From the NCBI GenBank assembly GCA_964593455.1, contig CAZQHK010000022.1, positions 8,695 to 72,694 of the forward strand: a DNA stretch of 64,000 nucleotides. The letters are read 5' to 3'. How positions within the stretch are numbered: position 1 is the first letter of the stretch; every line of letters begins with the position of its first letter. Origin of the DNA: CAZQHK01 sp964593455 (GTDB lineage: Bacteria; Muiribacteriota; CAYSPT01). Made by a program: the position numbers and the translations under genes. The notes beneath the pieces are model-generated. The model did not search any database, was not told where the DNA came from, and was given only the letters and a program-made list of their open reading frames with translations. Positions 23,984-32,697 of this stretch are shown here, in pieces.

Positions 23984-26115
23984 GCCGGTCTCCCATCACC
24001 GTCGTGGCCATTCTCCTTAAACCTGTAGGTAGAGGGAACAAACCGCACGGCGACCAGGCCTGGTGAGCCGATATTGCTCCTGATGATATCGGCTTCAAAC
24101 CGGTGGTCGCCACAGTTTCGTAGCAAAACGACTCCACCCGGTCCACCGGAATATGTACCGGAACCGAGAGAAAACTCCCAGGCGAAATCACCGGTTTCAA
24201 CGTTGGATGGCGCTGAGGATGCAATTACTCCTCCGAGTTTTGCTTTCCTCAATTTGTCAGCTAACCGCAGGGCCGCCCGCACATCAGACACCGATCCGGT
24301 AATAATAGTTTCAGTATCTTCAATTACCAGTTGTTCGAAGAACGAATCCAGTTCATGCCCAACAGGGAGATGGGGGATATAGCCAATCTGGGTATTGATA
24401 AATGCCATTTTTCCATCCAGAAAATTCTGATCCTGGCTCGATACCATGTCAGCCAGCCGTTCCGGTCCCGGTTCGCTGCCAAAGAGCAGAAGTGGAAACT
24501 CAGCTTCAAGACAAACGGAAAAACAAAGGTGAAACCCAAAAGCGGCAGTTTCAAACACATTCTCACCCAGAACCAGTAAAACCTCCCCCGGTCCCGCTTT
24601 CAACATTGAATCGAGAGCAGGGATAAATGATCCCGGCAATCCGCTCAGATATTCCTGACGTTTCTTAAGAGCCGAGGTTAACTCCGGCATGGAAATCACG
24701 GTTTGGGGCCAAAATCTGAAATCGTTTGCCTCTCCGGTCCTTGGTATCGTTTCGGCCTGAACCTGTACTGCTTCAACAGACGGCTCGGCTTCTATAGCTA
24801 CACCGGGCAAATCCGGAAGTGGTGTGAGAATCGAAGTCAGCAGGTCGTGATAATATTGAACCAGTTTTGGGACCCTTGCAATCTCCACCTCTTGACTACG
24901 TTCCCGAGGAGCGCGGCTGGCCATTCTCACTTCCTCGCTGGACATGCGGGTGAAATCGCTGGCCGACAGGGCAACAAATGTTCTTCCACTCCAGGGGCTT
25001 GAGCGGTTTATGAGAGGGACCATGGAATCGATGTGGTAGCAGTCAAAGACGGCGGTTTTACTCTCCTGGAAGGCTATCTTCCCGTCTAATAGCCGAATCT
25101 CGGCAAACTCCGCGGCCATTTTAGAAAACACTTCGGGAAGATGCCGTGAAGGAACATCGCCGAAAAGACCAAACGGTATTACCACGAGTAGGACTTCACC
25201 ATCGGTTAAAACCCGAAGCGAATCTTCGGGTATATCATACCGGTCGCGCAGCACCCTGATCTCCCGCCGTACTTCGCGGCAGACCCTGGTAAAATCGTAA
25301 ACGACCTCCTCCGGACTATACTGGCTTCCATCAATAGAAATTTTCATCTGCTCCGGGCTGCCGAGAAGTTCCTCGAAAAATTCAATGCACTCCTGCGGTT
25401 CGTAAGCTGCCGACTCGGTCGTAATCATTACCGGCACAAAATCGAAAAGCCGGTCCCTGATAAAATCAACCGCACAGCGCTGCTTGTGGAACAGATAGAA
25501 ATCACCCACCGCCCACGGTTGAGCTTTCCCGGGGTCACCGGACATCATGCTGTCCCTGGCTTCGGCAGTAAAACTGAACTGGGAAACCAGGGAATCAAAT
25601 CCGCGGCGGGTGAAAACATCATTTCTTTCGGCAAATTCAAAGCCGGATCGAGGAGAAGCCTTGAACAGCTTCCAGGAAAACATTTCCAGCGGTTGCCTAT
25701 TGACTCCTTCGCGACGGCGTTGAAGTTCATTCAGGGGAATTGCCAACTCACCCGCTTTGCAACCCGTTTCGGCAGGATCATCCTCCTGCTCGTTTTCCTG
25801 AAGGAGCTTGTTGCCGTACTTACGGTTCAGACTCTCGGCGGCATCTTCATAGGGCACCTTCCTGGCTTTGGCAAAAAGATCGATAAGATCACCCTGCCGG
25901 TGGCATGTGGCACACAAGAAGATTTTCTTTTCAAGGTCGATCTCCATGTTCCCCTGAATCATCGCTCCGTCGAGAGGGCAGAAGCAGTAGAGTTTGTTAC
26001 CGGAAAAGAACATCGAATCAGCTCGAAAGCCGATCTCTTTTATCATCTCTGAAGGATCGATAATCTCGTTCAATTTTTTCAACGACTCTTCAGTGTAACG
26101 TTTTGTTCCGGTCAT
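23980..26115 (-). CDS. Degenerate primase / DnaB-helicase-like fusion protein, apparently without catalytic residues
   Basis: Three regions resemble replication enzymes. Residues 44-95 look like a CHC2-type primase zinc finger (C46-P-L-D, C68-x2-C71, then RQGDLIDLFAKARKVPYEDA). Residues about 205-400 follow the plan of an archaeo-eukaryotic-type primase and end in INRSSPWSGRTFVALSASDF, where that family has its RxPGSxHxKTG motif, but the metal-binding acidic pair is not evident. Residues about 475-700 follow the DnaB RecA fold from EVLLVLGENVFETAAFGFHL to FEADIIRSNIGSPGLVAVRF, yet the Walker A lysine is missing (GENVFETA) and no Walker B Asp is clear. ATG at 26115 is used. Its promoter region is occupied by hairpin repeat C. 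The domain reading is by eye. Confidence 0.6.
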   Translation of the reverse strand: MTGTKRYTEESLKKLNEIIDPSEMIKEIGFRADSMFFSGNKLYCFCPLDGAMIQGNMEIDLEKKIFLCATCHRQGDLIDLFAKARKVPYEDAAESLNRKYGNKLLQENEQEDDPAETGCKAGELAIPLNELQRRREGVNRQPLEMFSWKLFKASPRSGFEFAERNDVFTRRGFDSLVSQFSFTAEARDSMMSGDPGKAQPWAVGDFYLFHKQRCAVDFIRDRLFDFVPVMITTESAAYEPQECIEFFEELLGSPEQMKISIDGSQYSPEEVVYDFTRVCREVRREIRVLRDRYDIPEDSLRVLTDGEVLLVVIPFGLFGDVPSRHLPEVFSKMAAEFAEIRLLDGKIAFQESKTAVFDCYHIDSMVPLINRSSPWSGRTFVALSASDFTRMSSEEVRMASRAPRERSQEVEIARVPKLVQYYHDLLTSILTPLPDLPGVAIEAEPSVEAVQVQAETIPRTGEANDFRFWPQTVISMPELTSALKKRQEYLSGLPGSFIPALDSMLKAGPGEVLLVLGENVFETAAFGFHLCFSVCLEAEFPLLLFGSEPGPERLADMVSSQDQNFLDGKMAFINTQIGYIPHLPVGHELDSFFEQLVIEDTETIITGSVSDVRAALRLADKLRKAKLGGVIASSAPSNVETGDFAWEFSLGSGTYSGGPGGVVLLRNCGDHRFEADIIRSNIGSPGLVAVRFVPSTYRFKENGHDGDGRPA

Positions 26116-26146
26116 GGAATTCAATTTTCCCTTTTTCCAAGCAATC

Positions 26147-26327
26147 AACCTGAAAACTGCAGCTGGCTTCGTCGCGAGGCGAAGGAAATGGCCGCAGATA
26201 CAAGGCGCGCGACCGAAACCACCCGGAGCTGTAATGCATATTACAGCGAGGCTGGCTGACCGAACGCAACGCAGTAGCTGTGGTCAGTTCAGAGCCGCAG
26301 CAGAATGTCTACTGCAGTTTTCGGGTT
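26147..26327 (+). repeat. Hairpin repeat element, copy C (181 bp)
   Basis: The outer inverted repeats are AACCTGAAAACTGCAG and the complement of AACCCGAAAACTGCAG. Inside is the same core as copies A and B: GGCTTCGTCGCGAGGCGAAG, ATGGCCGCAGATACAAGGCG, then CGCAACGCAGTAGCTGTGG. A 13-base palindromic stretch TGTAATGCATATTACA lies at the centre. It sits 32 bases before the pseudo-primase start codon, so transcription of that operon must cross or begin in it. Confidence 0.85.
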
Positions 26328-26427
26328 AAAGGTTCTCCAAATCTATCGTTATTATAACCTGAGCCCATGCAGCCGTCAACGCACAGGACCTGCATTGTTA
26401 CCTCGAAAGACGCTTGCTAATCTCACG

Positions 26428-26457
26428 TTGACCAATCGTCGTTTTGTGATGTATACT
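26428..26457 (+). promoter_or_regulatory. Promoter of the tmRNA gene
   Basis: TTGACC and TATACT are separated by 18 bases. Transcription would start about 52 bases before the mature tmRNA 5' end, which RNase P would then trim. Confidence 0.65.
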
Positions 26458-26515
26458 GGAAATGTGAGTACATTGGCAGCGAGAAGGAAAGCACGTTTTC
26501 AGTTTGTGATATTTT

Positions 26516-26869
26516 GGGGACGATCAGGGTTCGACGGATAAAGTGAATTCTGGAGTGCGAGCCGAGGTTCCGCCTCCCTCGTTAAACCGGTGGAAACTAA
26601 ATGTACTTGCAGATCAAGAACTAGCACTGGCTGCCTAAATAGTGCAGCCACGCCCTTGCGGCCGTTTCCTGCGCGAGCGTAAAGGGCGCCATCTAAGCAG
26701 GGTACTGCCGGCCGGCTCTATTCCCGGCCGCCGGTGGGAAAACCAGGGAATTAGCTCACGAGGATCTCGTTGGCGGGAGCCTCCGAAAGCGAAACTAAAA
26801 CGTCGACTACGCTCGTAGGACTCCTGTCGGAGCTTTTTTCGGACGCGGGTTCGATTCCCGCCGTCTCCA
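26516..26869 (+). ncRNA. ssrA: Transfer-messenger RNA (tmRNA)
   Basis: The tmRNA rescues stalled ribosomes and tags the incomplete protein for proteolysis. The 5' end GGGGACG pairs with CGTCTCC at the 3' end (one G-T pair), forming the tRNA-like acceptor stem, and GGGTTCGATTCCCG provides the T-arm. The tag frame starts at the resume codon GCA (26609) and reads ADQELALAA followed by TAA (26636-26638), ending in the ALAA recognised by ClpXP-type proteases. The six bases before the resume codon are GTACTT, close to the usual GTAGTC. Pseudoknot-like stems fill the rest. The CCA end is not encoded. The length of about 354 is typical for a one-piece tmRNA. Confidence 0.96.
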
Positions 26870-26912
26870 TGGGTATATTTCCTGAACATTGTCAAGAAGT
26901 AACGTAACATCA

Positions 26913-26940
26913 AGCCGTACCTGTCGACTATGGTGCGGCT
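26913..26940. terminator. Stem-loop between ssrA and the convergent TPR gene
   Basis: AGCCGTACC pairs with GGTGCGGCT (one G-T pair) over a ten-base loop, followed on the plus strand by GCCTTTATA. It stands between two convergent transcripts and probably terminates both. Confidence 0.6.
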
Positions 26941-26944
26941 GCCT

Positions 26945-28315
26945 TTATATCTGCCAGGTGCTCTCTGATTTATCGATACTCCAGCCCAGAAGCCCTTTTG
27001 AAAGCCATACCCGGTAACCGCATCCGAGACGAGGAGAGTAGGAAATAGCTATATCTACAACCGCTTTTTTGTTTTCTATATCAATTTTTCTAAATGAAAT
27101 CGTGGCGGACTTTTCCCCGAATTTTGCGGTCACTTTTTTCTTGATCTTGGCTATATCACCGTCCAAACGTTCCAATCGGCGGCTCACTTCTTTAGCTTTT
27201 TCACTCTTACCGGTCTCGGAGTACATCGTGGCAAGTTGACGGTAGACGGCCAGGTGATCAATTACATAATCCACTCTCACGTCAAGATGTGTAAAACTTC
27301 CCGGTAGGAATTCCTCATCTGAAGATAGAATTTGCTGACAGATTTCAATTGCTTTTCCGAACTCTTTGCGAATTTGATGGAGATTTGCAATTCTGCGCAG
27401 GATTTCCCGGTCATATCCGTATCCGAGATACCCTCCGTGGCCCTCGGTGTGCCATCCTTGAGCGGGATAGAGTTCAGTAAACGTTTGGTAGACCGCCAAC
27501 GCGCTGTCATATTGTTTCCGGTTGGCAAATTCCTCACCGGTCAAAGCCAGCCTCATCAATGCATCTCCCGCCTGCCGGCTGCCCGGATAGTTCCGAGCGA
27601 GGAGGCCGAATCCGCCAAGAGCACCGGGCACGTCGTCTATCTCTCTATAATTTTCCGACATCCTCCACAACGCCTCCGAAACGTTACCACCTTCCGGGAA
27701 TTTATCCAGGTACGCCCGGTATGCGGCAATTGCCTTCCGGGGGTCTTTAAGGCTGTTCTCATAAATCAATGCGACTTTCCACAGGGCTTGAGACCGATAA
27801 TAATCGGATTCATTCGCCAACTGCCGGTACTTATCCACCGCTTCTTCCGGTGTGATACGAGAGAGTTTTTCGAATTCACACTCTATTATTCTCCATTTGG
27901 TGTGGCCGGCTGAACGCGGAGTACAATCGGGAAACATATTCAGGAATCGCCGTGATTCTTCCAGGGCTTCTTCAAACCTGTTCCGGCCAAAAAGCTCCTG
28001 GGCGATCCATGACTGTGCGCTTTGCGCTTCACCGCTTACGGGATATTTCTCTATGTAGCTTTTACGCTCTTTAATAGTTTCATCAACTCTTCCCAGGCTG
28101 TACAAAGCGTTGGCCAGGTCACGCCGGGCCCGTTCGGCACAACCGGACTCGGGATATTTTTCGATGACCTCCCTGAGAATAGTGATTTGTTCATCGCCAT
28201 ACTTCTCCCAGGCTTCGTAGAGGAGCTTGACAGCCGCCTTGGGATCACGAGAATATCCAACAGTTGCCATACATAAAACTAAAAACAGCGCCAGACCAAA
28301 AACTATCCACTTTTT
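26945..28315 (-). CDS. Secreted TPR-repeat protein (YbgF/BamD-like architecture)
   Basis: The protein starts with a signal peptide (MKKWIVFGLALFLVLCMATVGYS). It continues with at least six tetratricopeptide-like units whose spacing and YPxSGxAxxA pattern (YPESGCAERARRDLA, YPVSGEAQSAQSWIA, YPGSRQAGDALMRLA) resemble YbgF/BamD outer-membrane assembly proteins. The last 80 residues form a separate beta-rich domain without a known match. I use the ATG at 28315, with GGGGTGAG upstream; an upstream extension to 28357 lacks a ribosome site. It is a single gene with its own upstream region. A periplasmic scaffolding role is likely; the partner is unknown. Confidence 0.8.
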   Translation of the reverse strand, partial: KKWIVFGLALFLVLCMATVGYSRDPKAAVKLLYEAWEKYGDEQITILREVIEKYPESGCAERARRDLANALYSLGRVDETIKERKSYIEKYPVSGEAQSAQSWIAQELFGRNRFEEALEESRRFLNMFPDCTPRSAGHTKWRIIECEFEKLSRITPEEAVDKYRQLANESDYYRSQALWKVALIYENSLKDPRKAIAAYRAYLDKFPEGGNVSEALWRMSENYREIDDVPGALGGFGLLARNYPGSRQAGDALMRLALTGEEFANRKQYDSALAVYQTFTELYPAQGWHTEGHGGYLGYGYDREILRRIANLHQIRKEFGKAIEICQQILSSDEEFLPGSFTHLDVRVDYVIDHLAVYRQLATMYSETGKSEKAKEVSRRLERLDGDIAKIKKKVTAKFGEKSATISFRKIDIENKKAVVDIAISYSPRLGCGYRVWLSKGLLGWSIDKSESTWQI

Positions 28316-28557
28316 CATAATTCTCACCCCAAAAAGCATAATACCGTATTTGCCCAAAATAATTCACCAGTCGTCTGAAATCAAAATCTCCAACCTCACT
28401 TTAAGAATAACAGTTTCGAATTTCAAGCATATCAAACAGGACATTAGTGAGATTATCACTCGGCTCTACTCGGCTCTACATTGTAAGAATAAGAAAACGC
28501 ATAGTATTCCTGAGATCTACGTCTCTAATTAGATGTATTTTAAGGTTCTCCCAAATT
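28316..28557. other. Divergent intergenic region
   Basis: AT-rich DNA between two divergent genes. It includes a short direct repeat, CTCGGCTCTA, at about 28459-28480. Apart from the promoter listed next, I see no gene or stable structure. Confidence 0.4.
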
Positions 28558-28587
28558 TGACGAACCAGGCCATTAACGGATATACTT
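28558..28587 (+). promoter_or_regulatory. Promoter for the leader peptide and the 862-residue protein
   Basis: TTGACG and TATACT are 18 bases apart. The predicted transcript begins near 28594, 44 bases before the leader ATG. Confidence 0.6.
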
Positions 28588-28637
28588 TTAATGGCTGATT
28601 TCATAGCACCTGGCCAACCTGTAAAGCGAGGTGTTTC

Positions 28638-28664
28638 ATGGTGATTGGGCTTGACTCAAAATGA
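28638..28664 (+). CDS. Eight-residue leader peptide overlapping the next start codon
   Basis: ATG with GCGAGGTG six bases upstream opens a frame MVIGLDSK that stops at the TGA overlapping the ATG of the 862-residue gene (ATGA). That gene has no good ribosome site of its own, so its translation probably depends on ribosomes finishing this leader. Confidence 0.5.
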   Translation: MVIGLDSK

Positions 28665-31249
28665 GCAGACATTTCATGATTATTGACCTCGATAAAATGA
28701 ACGACCTGCTGGGCCGGCTCGATAGTATAAAAAGCCAACTCAACAGCTTGATGAAAGACTCTGCCCGGGACAAACGCGAGTTCAAGGCCATTAAACTACG
28801 TCTTAACACCTACAACCATAAAAACAATCGGATACAGGAAGGTATCCGGAAGTTTTCCGAGTATCGGGTCCTGGAAACTCTGCTGAGCAACTTAAGCAGC
28901 CAGATTAAGCACCTGAAACAGGAGTTCAAAGAAGATCGCACCGGCCTGGATGATCTCAAAAGCGATCTCGAAAACCACGCCGGTACACTTGATAAACTGA
29001 CTGAGAAAATCAGCGGTTTGGAGCTTAACAAGGCAGCCCTTGACCAGGATTTTATTTCTCTGATAAGTGTCACTGAAGTTCTTAAAAACCTGGAGCCGCT
29101 CGATAAAACAACTGCTGTTTTTCAAGCTATCGGACATCTCAAACCTTCGTTTAAAGAAACGTACATCAAACGGGAAGAACGGAAACTTCGCGTGGAACTC
29201 GAGTTTAATCCGGTGTCAATGAGAATACCGGAAGAAGTGTTTTCGATCGAGGAAACATCCATGGCTCCCTTATGCCTGGAATTTCAATCACAACCGGTTG
29301 CCCAGGTATATGTAAACCATGATTTTGAACCTGTTCCCAAAAAACAAATTCTTCGTGAATACCAACAGCAAGAGGTTCCAATCGAACTGCTTGAAGTCGA
29401 GCCTGAACCAGTTCCCGCGTTCTCATTTTTCCGGCCGACACGAGTACTTGACGATCCCTTTGAGGAGACAGGCTACTTAAAACCGCCCTCCCCCATTTGC
29501 CGCGTGGCCGGCGAAACACCGGACAGTGCTCCGGTCGCTTTGCCGCCATCGGCTGTCGCTACCGCCCAGAGAGAGGCTTGCTTCCGCCACGACTTCGTTT
29601 TCTGTCCGGGCTCACTCAGGGCAGCCCTCCCCTTAAAAAGTCCGGGGCCAGCCGGTGAATATTCAGAAGATCTTACCGTTCAGGCCGTTTACCGGCCACT
29701 GATGCTTCCGGCGATACCAGCCGCCATTATCCCGCCGACGATTACCATTGAGAGAGATCCAGGTCTCTGCGTGCTGGTGGTGAAACCAAAAAATACCACT
29801 CCTCTACAGATAGAAACCGGTTTCGTTCAGCGCCTGCGTTCCGGGGATCTTTGCCTCGATAACCTGATAGCTGAAGTGGAGCCAATGGATACCGGATTTT
29901 TCCAGTCCTTCCAGCCTCAGCCACGGCTTCCTTACACCGAGGAAGAACGCCGGTATCTGGCATACCATCCGAGACTGGTACGGGAACAGGTGCAGGAAAA
30001 AATCGACCAGGCTCTGGAAACTCTTGTCCATGATTACCTGGTCCCCATTGGTAATAACACCCGGGGAAAAGCCGGCGAGTGGTCCAGGGCAACCGTTTCG
30101 CACGGAAAACGCTGCTCCTCTTATATGAGGGACAGGATGAGATGGGTGGCCAGAAACCCCCGCTATCTTGCCCTGTTCCTGGCTTCCATCGTTTGGATTT
30201 TTGAGCCTAATGTGATCGCCCATACCACCATTCAGTACCAATCTACACCGGTGCACCGCGGGACCATAGCCAGCCTTTACCGGCCTGAGACCCGGGTGTT
30301 GGAGAAGACGGAACCGGAACCGGCAGAAAATGCAGACATGACCGGAACCGGACTCCATCCTGTTTTTTTCTGCCTGGAACAGATCGAAACCCTTCGTGAC
30401 CGGTTATCCGGACTCTGTCGCGACGGCTTCCGGATAGTGTCTTCCCTCGTGGAAAACCAGAGGCAGATCCTCAATCCCGGCAAGGATAAAATTGCGCAGC
30501 CTGTTGCCAGGCTACCGCAAAAGAAGATAGAGGACCGGCCGTCTCTTGAGAAAACCACTGACAAAACCCCTCAAGAACTTATTTCAGGCGGCAGGGCACT
30601 GATCAATCCGGTTAGTGCCTCCGGCAACGGTACCGGAGAAAACAGTACCCGCATCATCTATATAGCCGGTTTCAAAAATCCCAGGAACAGGATTTTCAGC
30701 AAAAATGTAAAGGTGACACACGACGGACATCTCATCCACATTAACGGTGTTCCACACGTCATCCACTGGGCCGCGCCGATAGGGAAATCAAAACCGGAGG
30801 AACTGGTGGAACCACTGGAGGACATTATCAAGAAAAGAAACTTTTCCTTGACCGCCCTGACCGCTATTTACATCAGCAACGAGCAATATGCCTTGTACCA
30901 GCGGGAGATAGCCAGAATTCTCTCCGGCAAATCGATGCCTAAAAAGCTTTCCCGCAACCTGAGAAAAAACCTGTGTCACCGGTTCACCTACGGTCTTGTT
31001 TCCAAGCGCTACAACCCGCGTTTTGAGAAATACACTATCTGGATTCCTCAGTGCGATGCGCCGGTAGCTTTCAAGCAATGGCATAAAGGATGGGGGAACA
31101 ATGATCCATCCTTCAACAGGTCAAAGCTGCTCATCAATCCCTTCCGGAAAAAACCATCCCGCGAACAGATGAACAATGTACTTTTGACCGCCGGAACCCA
31201 TCAAGGATATGCGGTTGTTCACGCTAAAACGGCGGGAAAGCAATTGTAG
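28661..31249 (+). CDS. Large coiled-coil membrane protein of unknown function
   Basis: The 862 residues begin with a long coiled coil (about 10-145; MNDLLGRLDSIKSQLNSLMK and following heptads). A Pro-rich region with acidic repeats comes next. One hydrophobic segment is seen near 506-525 (YLALFLASIVWIFEPNVIA). A basic C-terminal domain (about 680-862) contains ISNEQYALYQREIARILSG and SREQMNNVLLTAGTHQGYAV. I recognise no family. The Pro-rich middle and single membrane segment suggest a tether or scaffold. It is transcribed from its own promoter, is coupled to an eight-residue leader and is followed by the convergent M48 protease gene. Confidence 0.7.
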   Translation: MSRHFMIIDLDKMNDLLGRLDSIKSQLNSLMKDSARDKREFKAIKLRLNTYNHKNNRIQEGIRKFSEYRVLETLLSNLSSQIKHLKQEFKEDRTGLDDLKSDLENHAGTLDKLTEKISGLELNKAALDQDFISLISVTEVLKNLEPLDKTTAVFQAIGHLKPSFKETYIKREERKLRVELEFNPVSMRIPEEVFSIEETSMAPLCLEFQSQPVAQVYVNHDFEPVPKKQILREYQQQEVPIELLEVEPEPVPAFSFFRPTRVLDDPFEETGYLKPPSPICRVAGETPDSAPVALPPSAVATAQREACFRHDFVFCPGSLRAALPLKSPGPAGEYSEDLTVQAVYRPLMLPAIPAAIIPPTITIERDPGLCVLVVKPKNTTPLQIETGFVQRLRSGDLCLDNLIAEVEPMDTGFFQSFQPQPRLPYTEEERRYLAYHPRLVREQVQEKIDQALETLVHDYLVPIGNNTRGKAGEWSRATVSHGKRCSSYMRDRMRWVARNPRYLALFLASIVWIFEPNVIAHTTIQYQSTPVHRGTIASLYRPETRVLEKTEPEPAENADMTGTGLHPVFFCLEQIETLRDRLSGLCRDGFRIVSSLVENQRQILNPGKDKIAQPVARLPQKKIEDRPSLEKTTDKTPQELISGGRALINPVSASGNGTGENSTRIIYIAGFKNPRNRIFSKNVKVTHDGHLIHINGVPHVIHWAAPIGKSKPEELVEPLEDIIKKRNFSLTALTAIYISNEQYALYQREIARILSGKSMPKKLSRNLRKNLCHRFTYGLVSKRYNPRFEKYTIWIPQCDAPVAFKQWHKGWGNNDPSFNRSKLLINPFRKKPSREQMNNVLLTAGTHQGYAVVHAKTAGKQL

Positions 31250-31280
31250 ACTGTGACTGGCTTTGGCTGAGGCTGACAGC

Positions 31281-32150
31281 CTAATCGTTTTGTTCGACTT
31301 CCTCGGATTCCTCTTCTTCGGACTCCTTCTGGTACTGCGTAATACAGTCCGGTAATGGAAGATTGGTTTTCACAGCCATGTTTTTCTCCTGAATATGCTC
31401 TTCCAGGATGACAATCCTGGTCTCCGAATAGGGGTGGGTGGCAAACAAGGCTAAAAACCTGGAATCGTGTTTTCGTTTTTGCATGTGTTTAAAGAAATCA
31501 GTCGATCCGGAAACGTGCCCGTAGGTCTTTTCAAGCAACTCCAGGCCGTAAGAATCGGCACGGGTTTCCTGGTATTTCGAGAATCCCGCTTCAACGCTGC
31601 CGAGCAGGCCCTGAAACCATCGAGACACCGAGCTTTGCTCGCCAAACACAATAACCGACACAATAGAGAACAACAGGCTTCTGCCTATCCGCAAAAGGTG
31701 GTCCCGATTGATGAAATGCCCCAGCTCGTGCGCCAGGATCATGGCCATTTCGTTTTCCGACTGTATCACCTCCAGCAGACCAGAGCAAACGACGATATGC
31801 CCACCAGGTAGTGCGTAGGCGTTCGCTTCGTCGCTATCCACCAGGTGTACCCGGTAATCAACCGGCTGTTTCTCCATCTTTTCCTGGAGACGGTCAAGTA
31901 TTCCCTGGAGATAGACGTCGGTTTCCGAATCAGGCTCCGCTCCTTCGTAGAGAGATGAATAAAAGGAACCGATTTTCCGCTCGACTCGGGGTGAAATGTG
32001 TGGAACAATCAGGTGAACGAGTAATCCAAGAATCACGTACAGGAGGACCAGGGCTCCAAGAATCCCTCCAGCTAGCGTCACGAGTTCTTTCAAGGGATGC
32101 GTATCGGATACGTTGTTGTTGCCTTCGATGGATTTTGGTACGAATTCCAT
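31281..32150 (-). CDS. M48-family zinc metalloprotease, membrane-anchored
   Basis: One membrane helix near residues 32-52 (GALVLLYVILGLLVHLIVP) anchors a peptidase domain with HELGHFINRDH (the HExxH zinc motif) and the third ligand region ETRADSYGLELLEK. Two more hydrophobic stretches follow the active site. The C-terminus is a run of Glu and Ser. It is an HtpX/Oma1/LoiP-type protease, likely for quality control of membrane or envelope proteins. The start ATG shares one base with the stop of the YbjQ-type gene upstream, so the two form an operon. Confidence 0.87.
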   Translation of the reverse strand: MEFVPKSIEGNNNVSDTHPLKELVTLAGGILGALVLLYVILGLLVHLIVPHISPRVERKIGSFYSSLYEGAEPDSETDVYLQGILDRLQEKMEKQPVDYRVHLVDSDEANAYALPGGHIVVCSGLLEVIQSENEMAMILAHELGHFINRDHLLRIGRSLLFSIVSVIVFGEQSSVSRWFQGLLGSVEAGFSKYQETRADSYGLELLEKTYGHVSGSTDFFKHMQKRKHDSRFLALFATHPYSETRIVILEEHIQEKNMAVKTNLPLPDCITQYQKESEEEESEEVEQND

Positions 32151-32641
32151 CAGATATTCTTGTACTTGATAGCGGTCCCGTAGGCAAAAGCCTCGACACT
32201 GCCAATGGATTTTTTCCCTGATTGTTTCGCGATAGTGGCGGTTTCCAAGCGCAAATTGACGATGATGTCGGCCGCGGCCGCCTTCTTTTTCATCCGCAGA
32301 ACGGCTTCCCTCCGAGCCCGGTCGATCAGCGTTTCATACGATTTGATGCGGCCGCCGACTATGTTCCTCAACATGGCCAACAGTTGTTTAAAATGATCTT
32401 GCCCGATAACCACACTGCCCGAAACTAACCAGGCCATCTCCACGTTCTCATCCGAAACCACCTGTTTGGCAATGGTCACAGCCGGTTTATTAAGATACAT
32501 CGCCTCACGATTCTCGATGGATTTGTAATGTCTGGATTCAGTGATTTTCCCGGTAGTGTAGAACACGGCAAATATGAGAATAGGAAACCAGATGGGAGCG
32601 AGAGGGAGGATTATGTCCAGAAAAAATGACCCGTTTTCCAT
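32150..32641 (-). CDS. Membrane-anchored YbjQ/UPF0145-family protein
   Basis: A hydrophobic N-terminus (IILPLAPIWFPILIFAVFY) is followed by a YbjQ-type domain, recognised by the spacing of LLAMLRNIVGGRIKSYETLI, AAAADIIVNLRLETATI and AFAYGTAIKY. This matches the soluble neighbour at 32698-33012 motif for motif. YbjQ proteins form pentamers of unknown function. The coupling to an M48 protease suggests a regulator or adaptor of that protease. Normal length apart from the added anchor. Confidence 0.8.
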   Translation of the reverse strand: MENGSFFLDIILPLAPIWFPILIFAVFYTTGKITESRHYKSIENREAMYLNKPAVTIAKQVVSDENVEMAWLVSGSVVIGQDHFKQLLAMLRNIVGGRIKSYETLIDRARREAVLRMKKKAAAADIIVNLRLETATIAKQSGKKSIGSVEAFAYGTAIKYKNI

Positions 32642-32697
32642 ACACGTTCACCCATACTTTCGTTCAGGTAACAATGCCGCCTCGCCTTCAGAGACGG

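Noticed and set aside
26836..26869. A tRNA gene from the GGGTTCGATTCCCG T-arm
   Set aside because: It is the 3' part of the tmRNA; no D-arm or anticodon arm precedes it.
27332..27913. A plus-strand frame of 193 codons inside the secreted TPR gene
   Set aside because: It is an antisense shadow; the minus-strand frame carries clear TPR repeats and a signal peptide.
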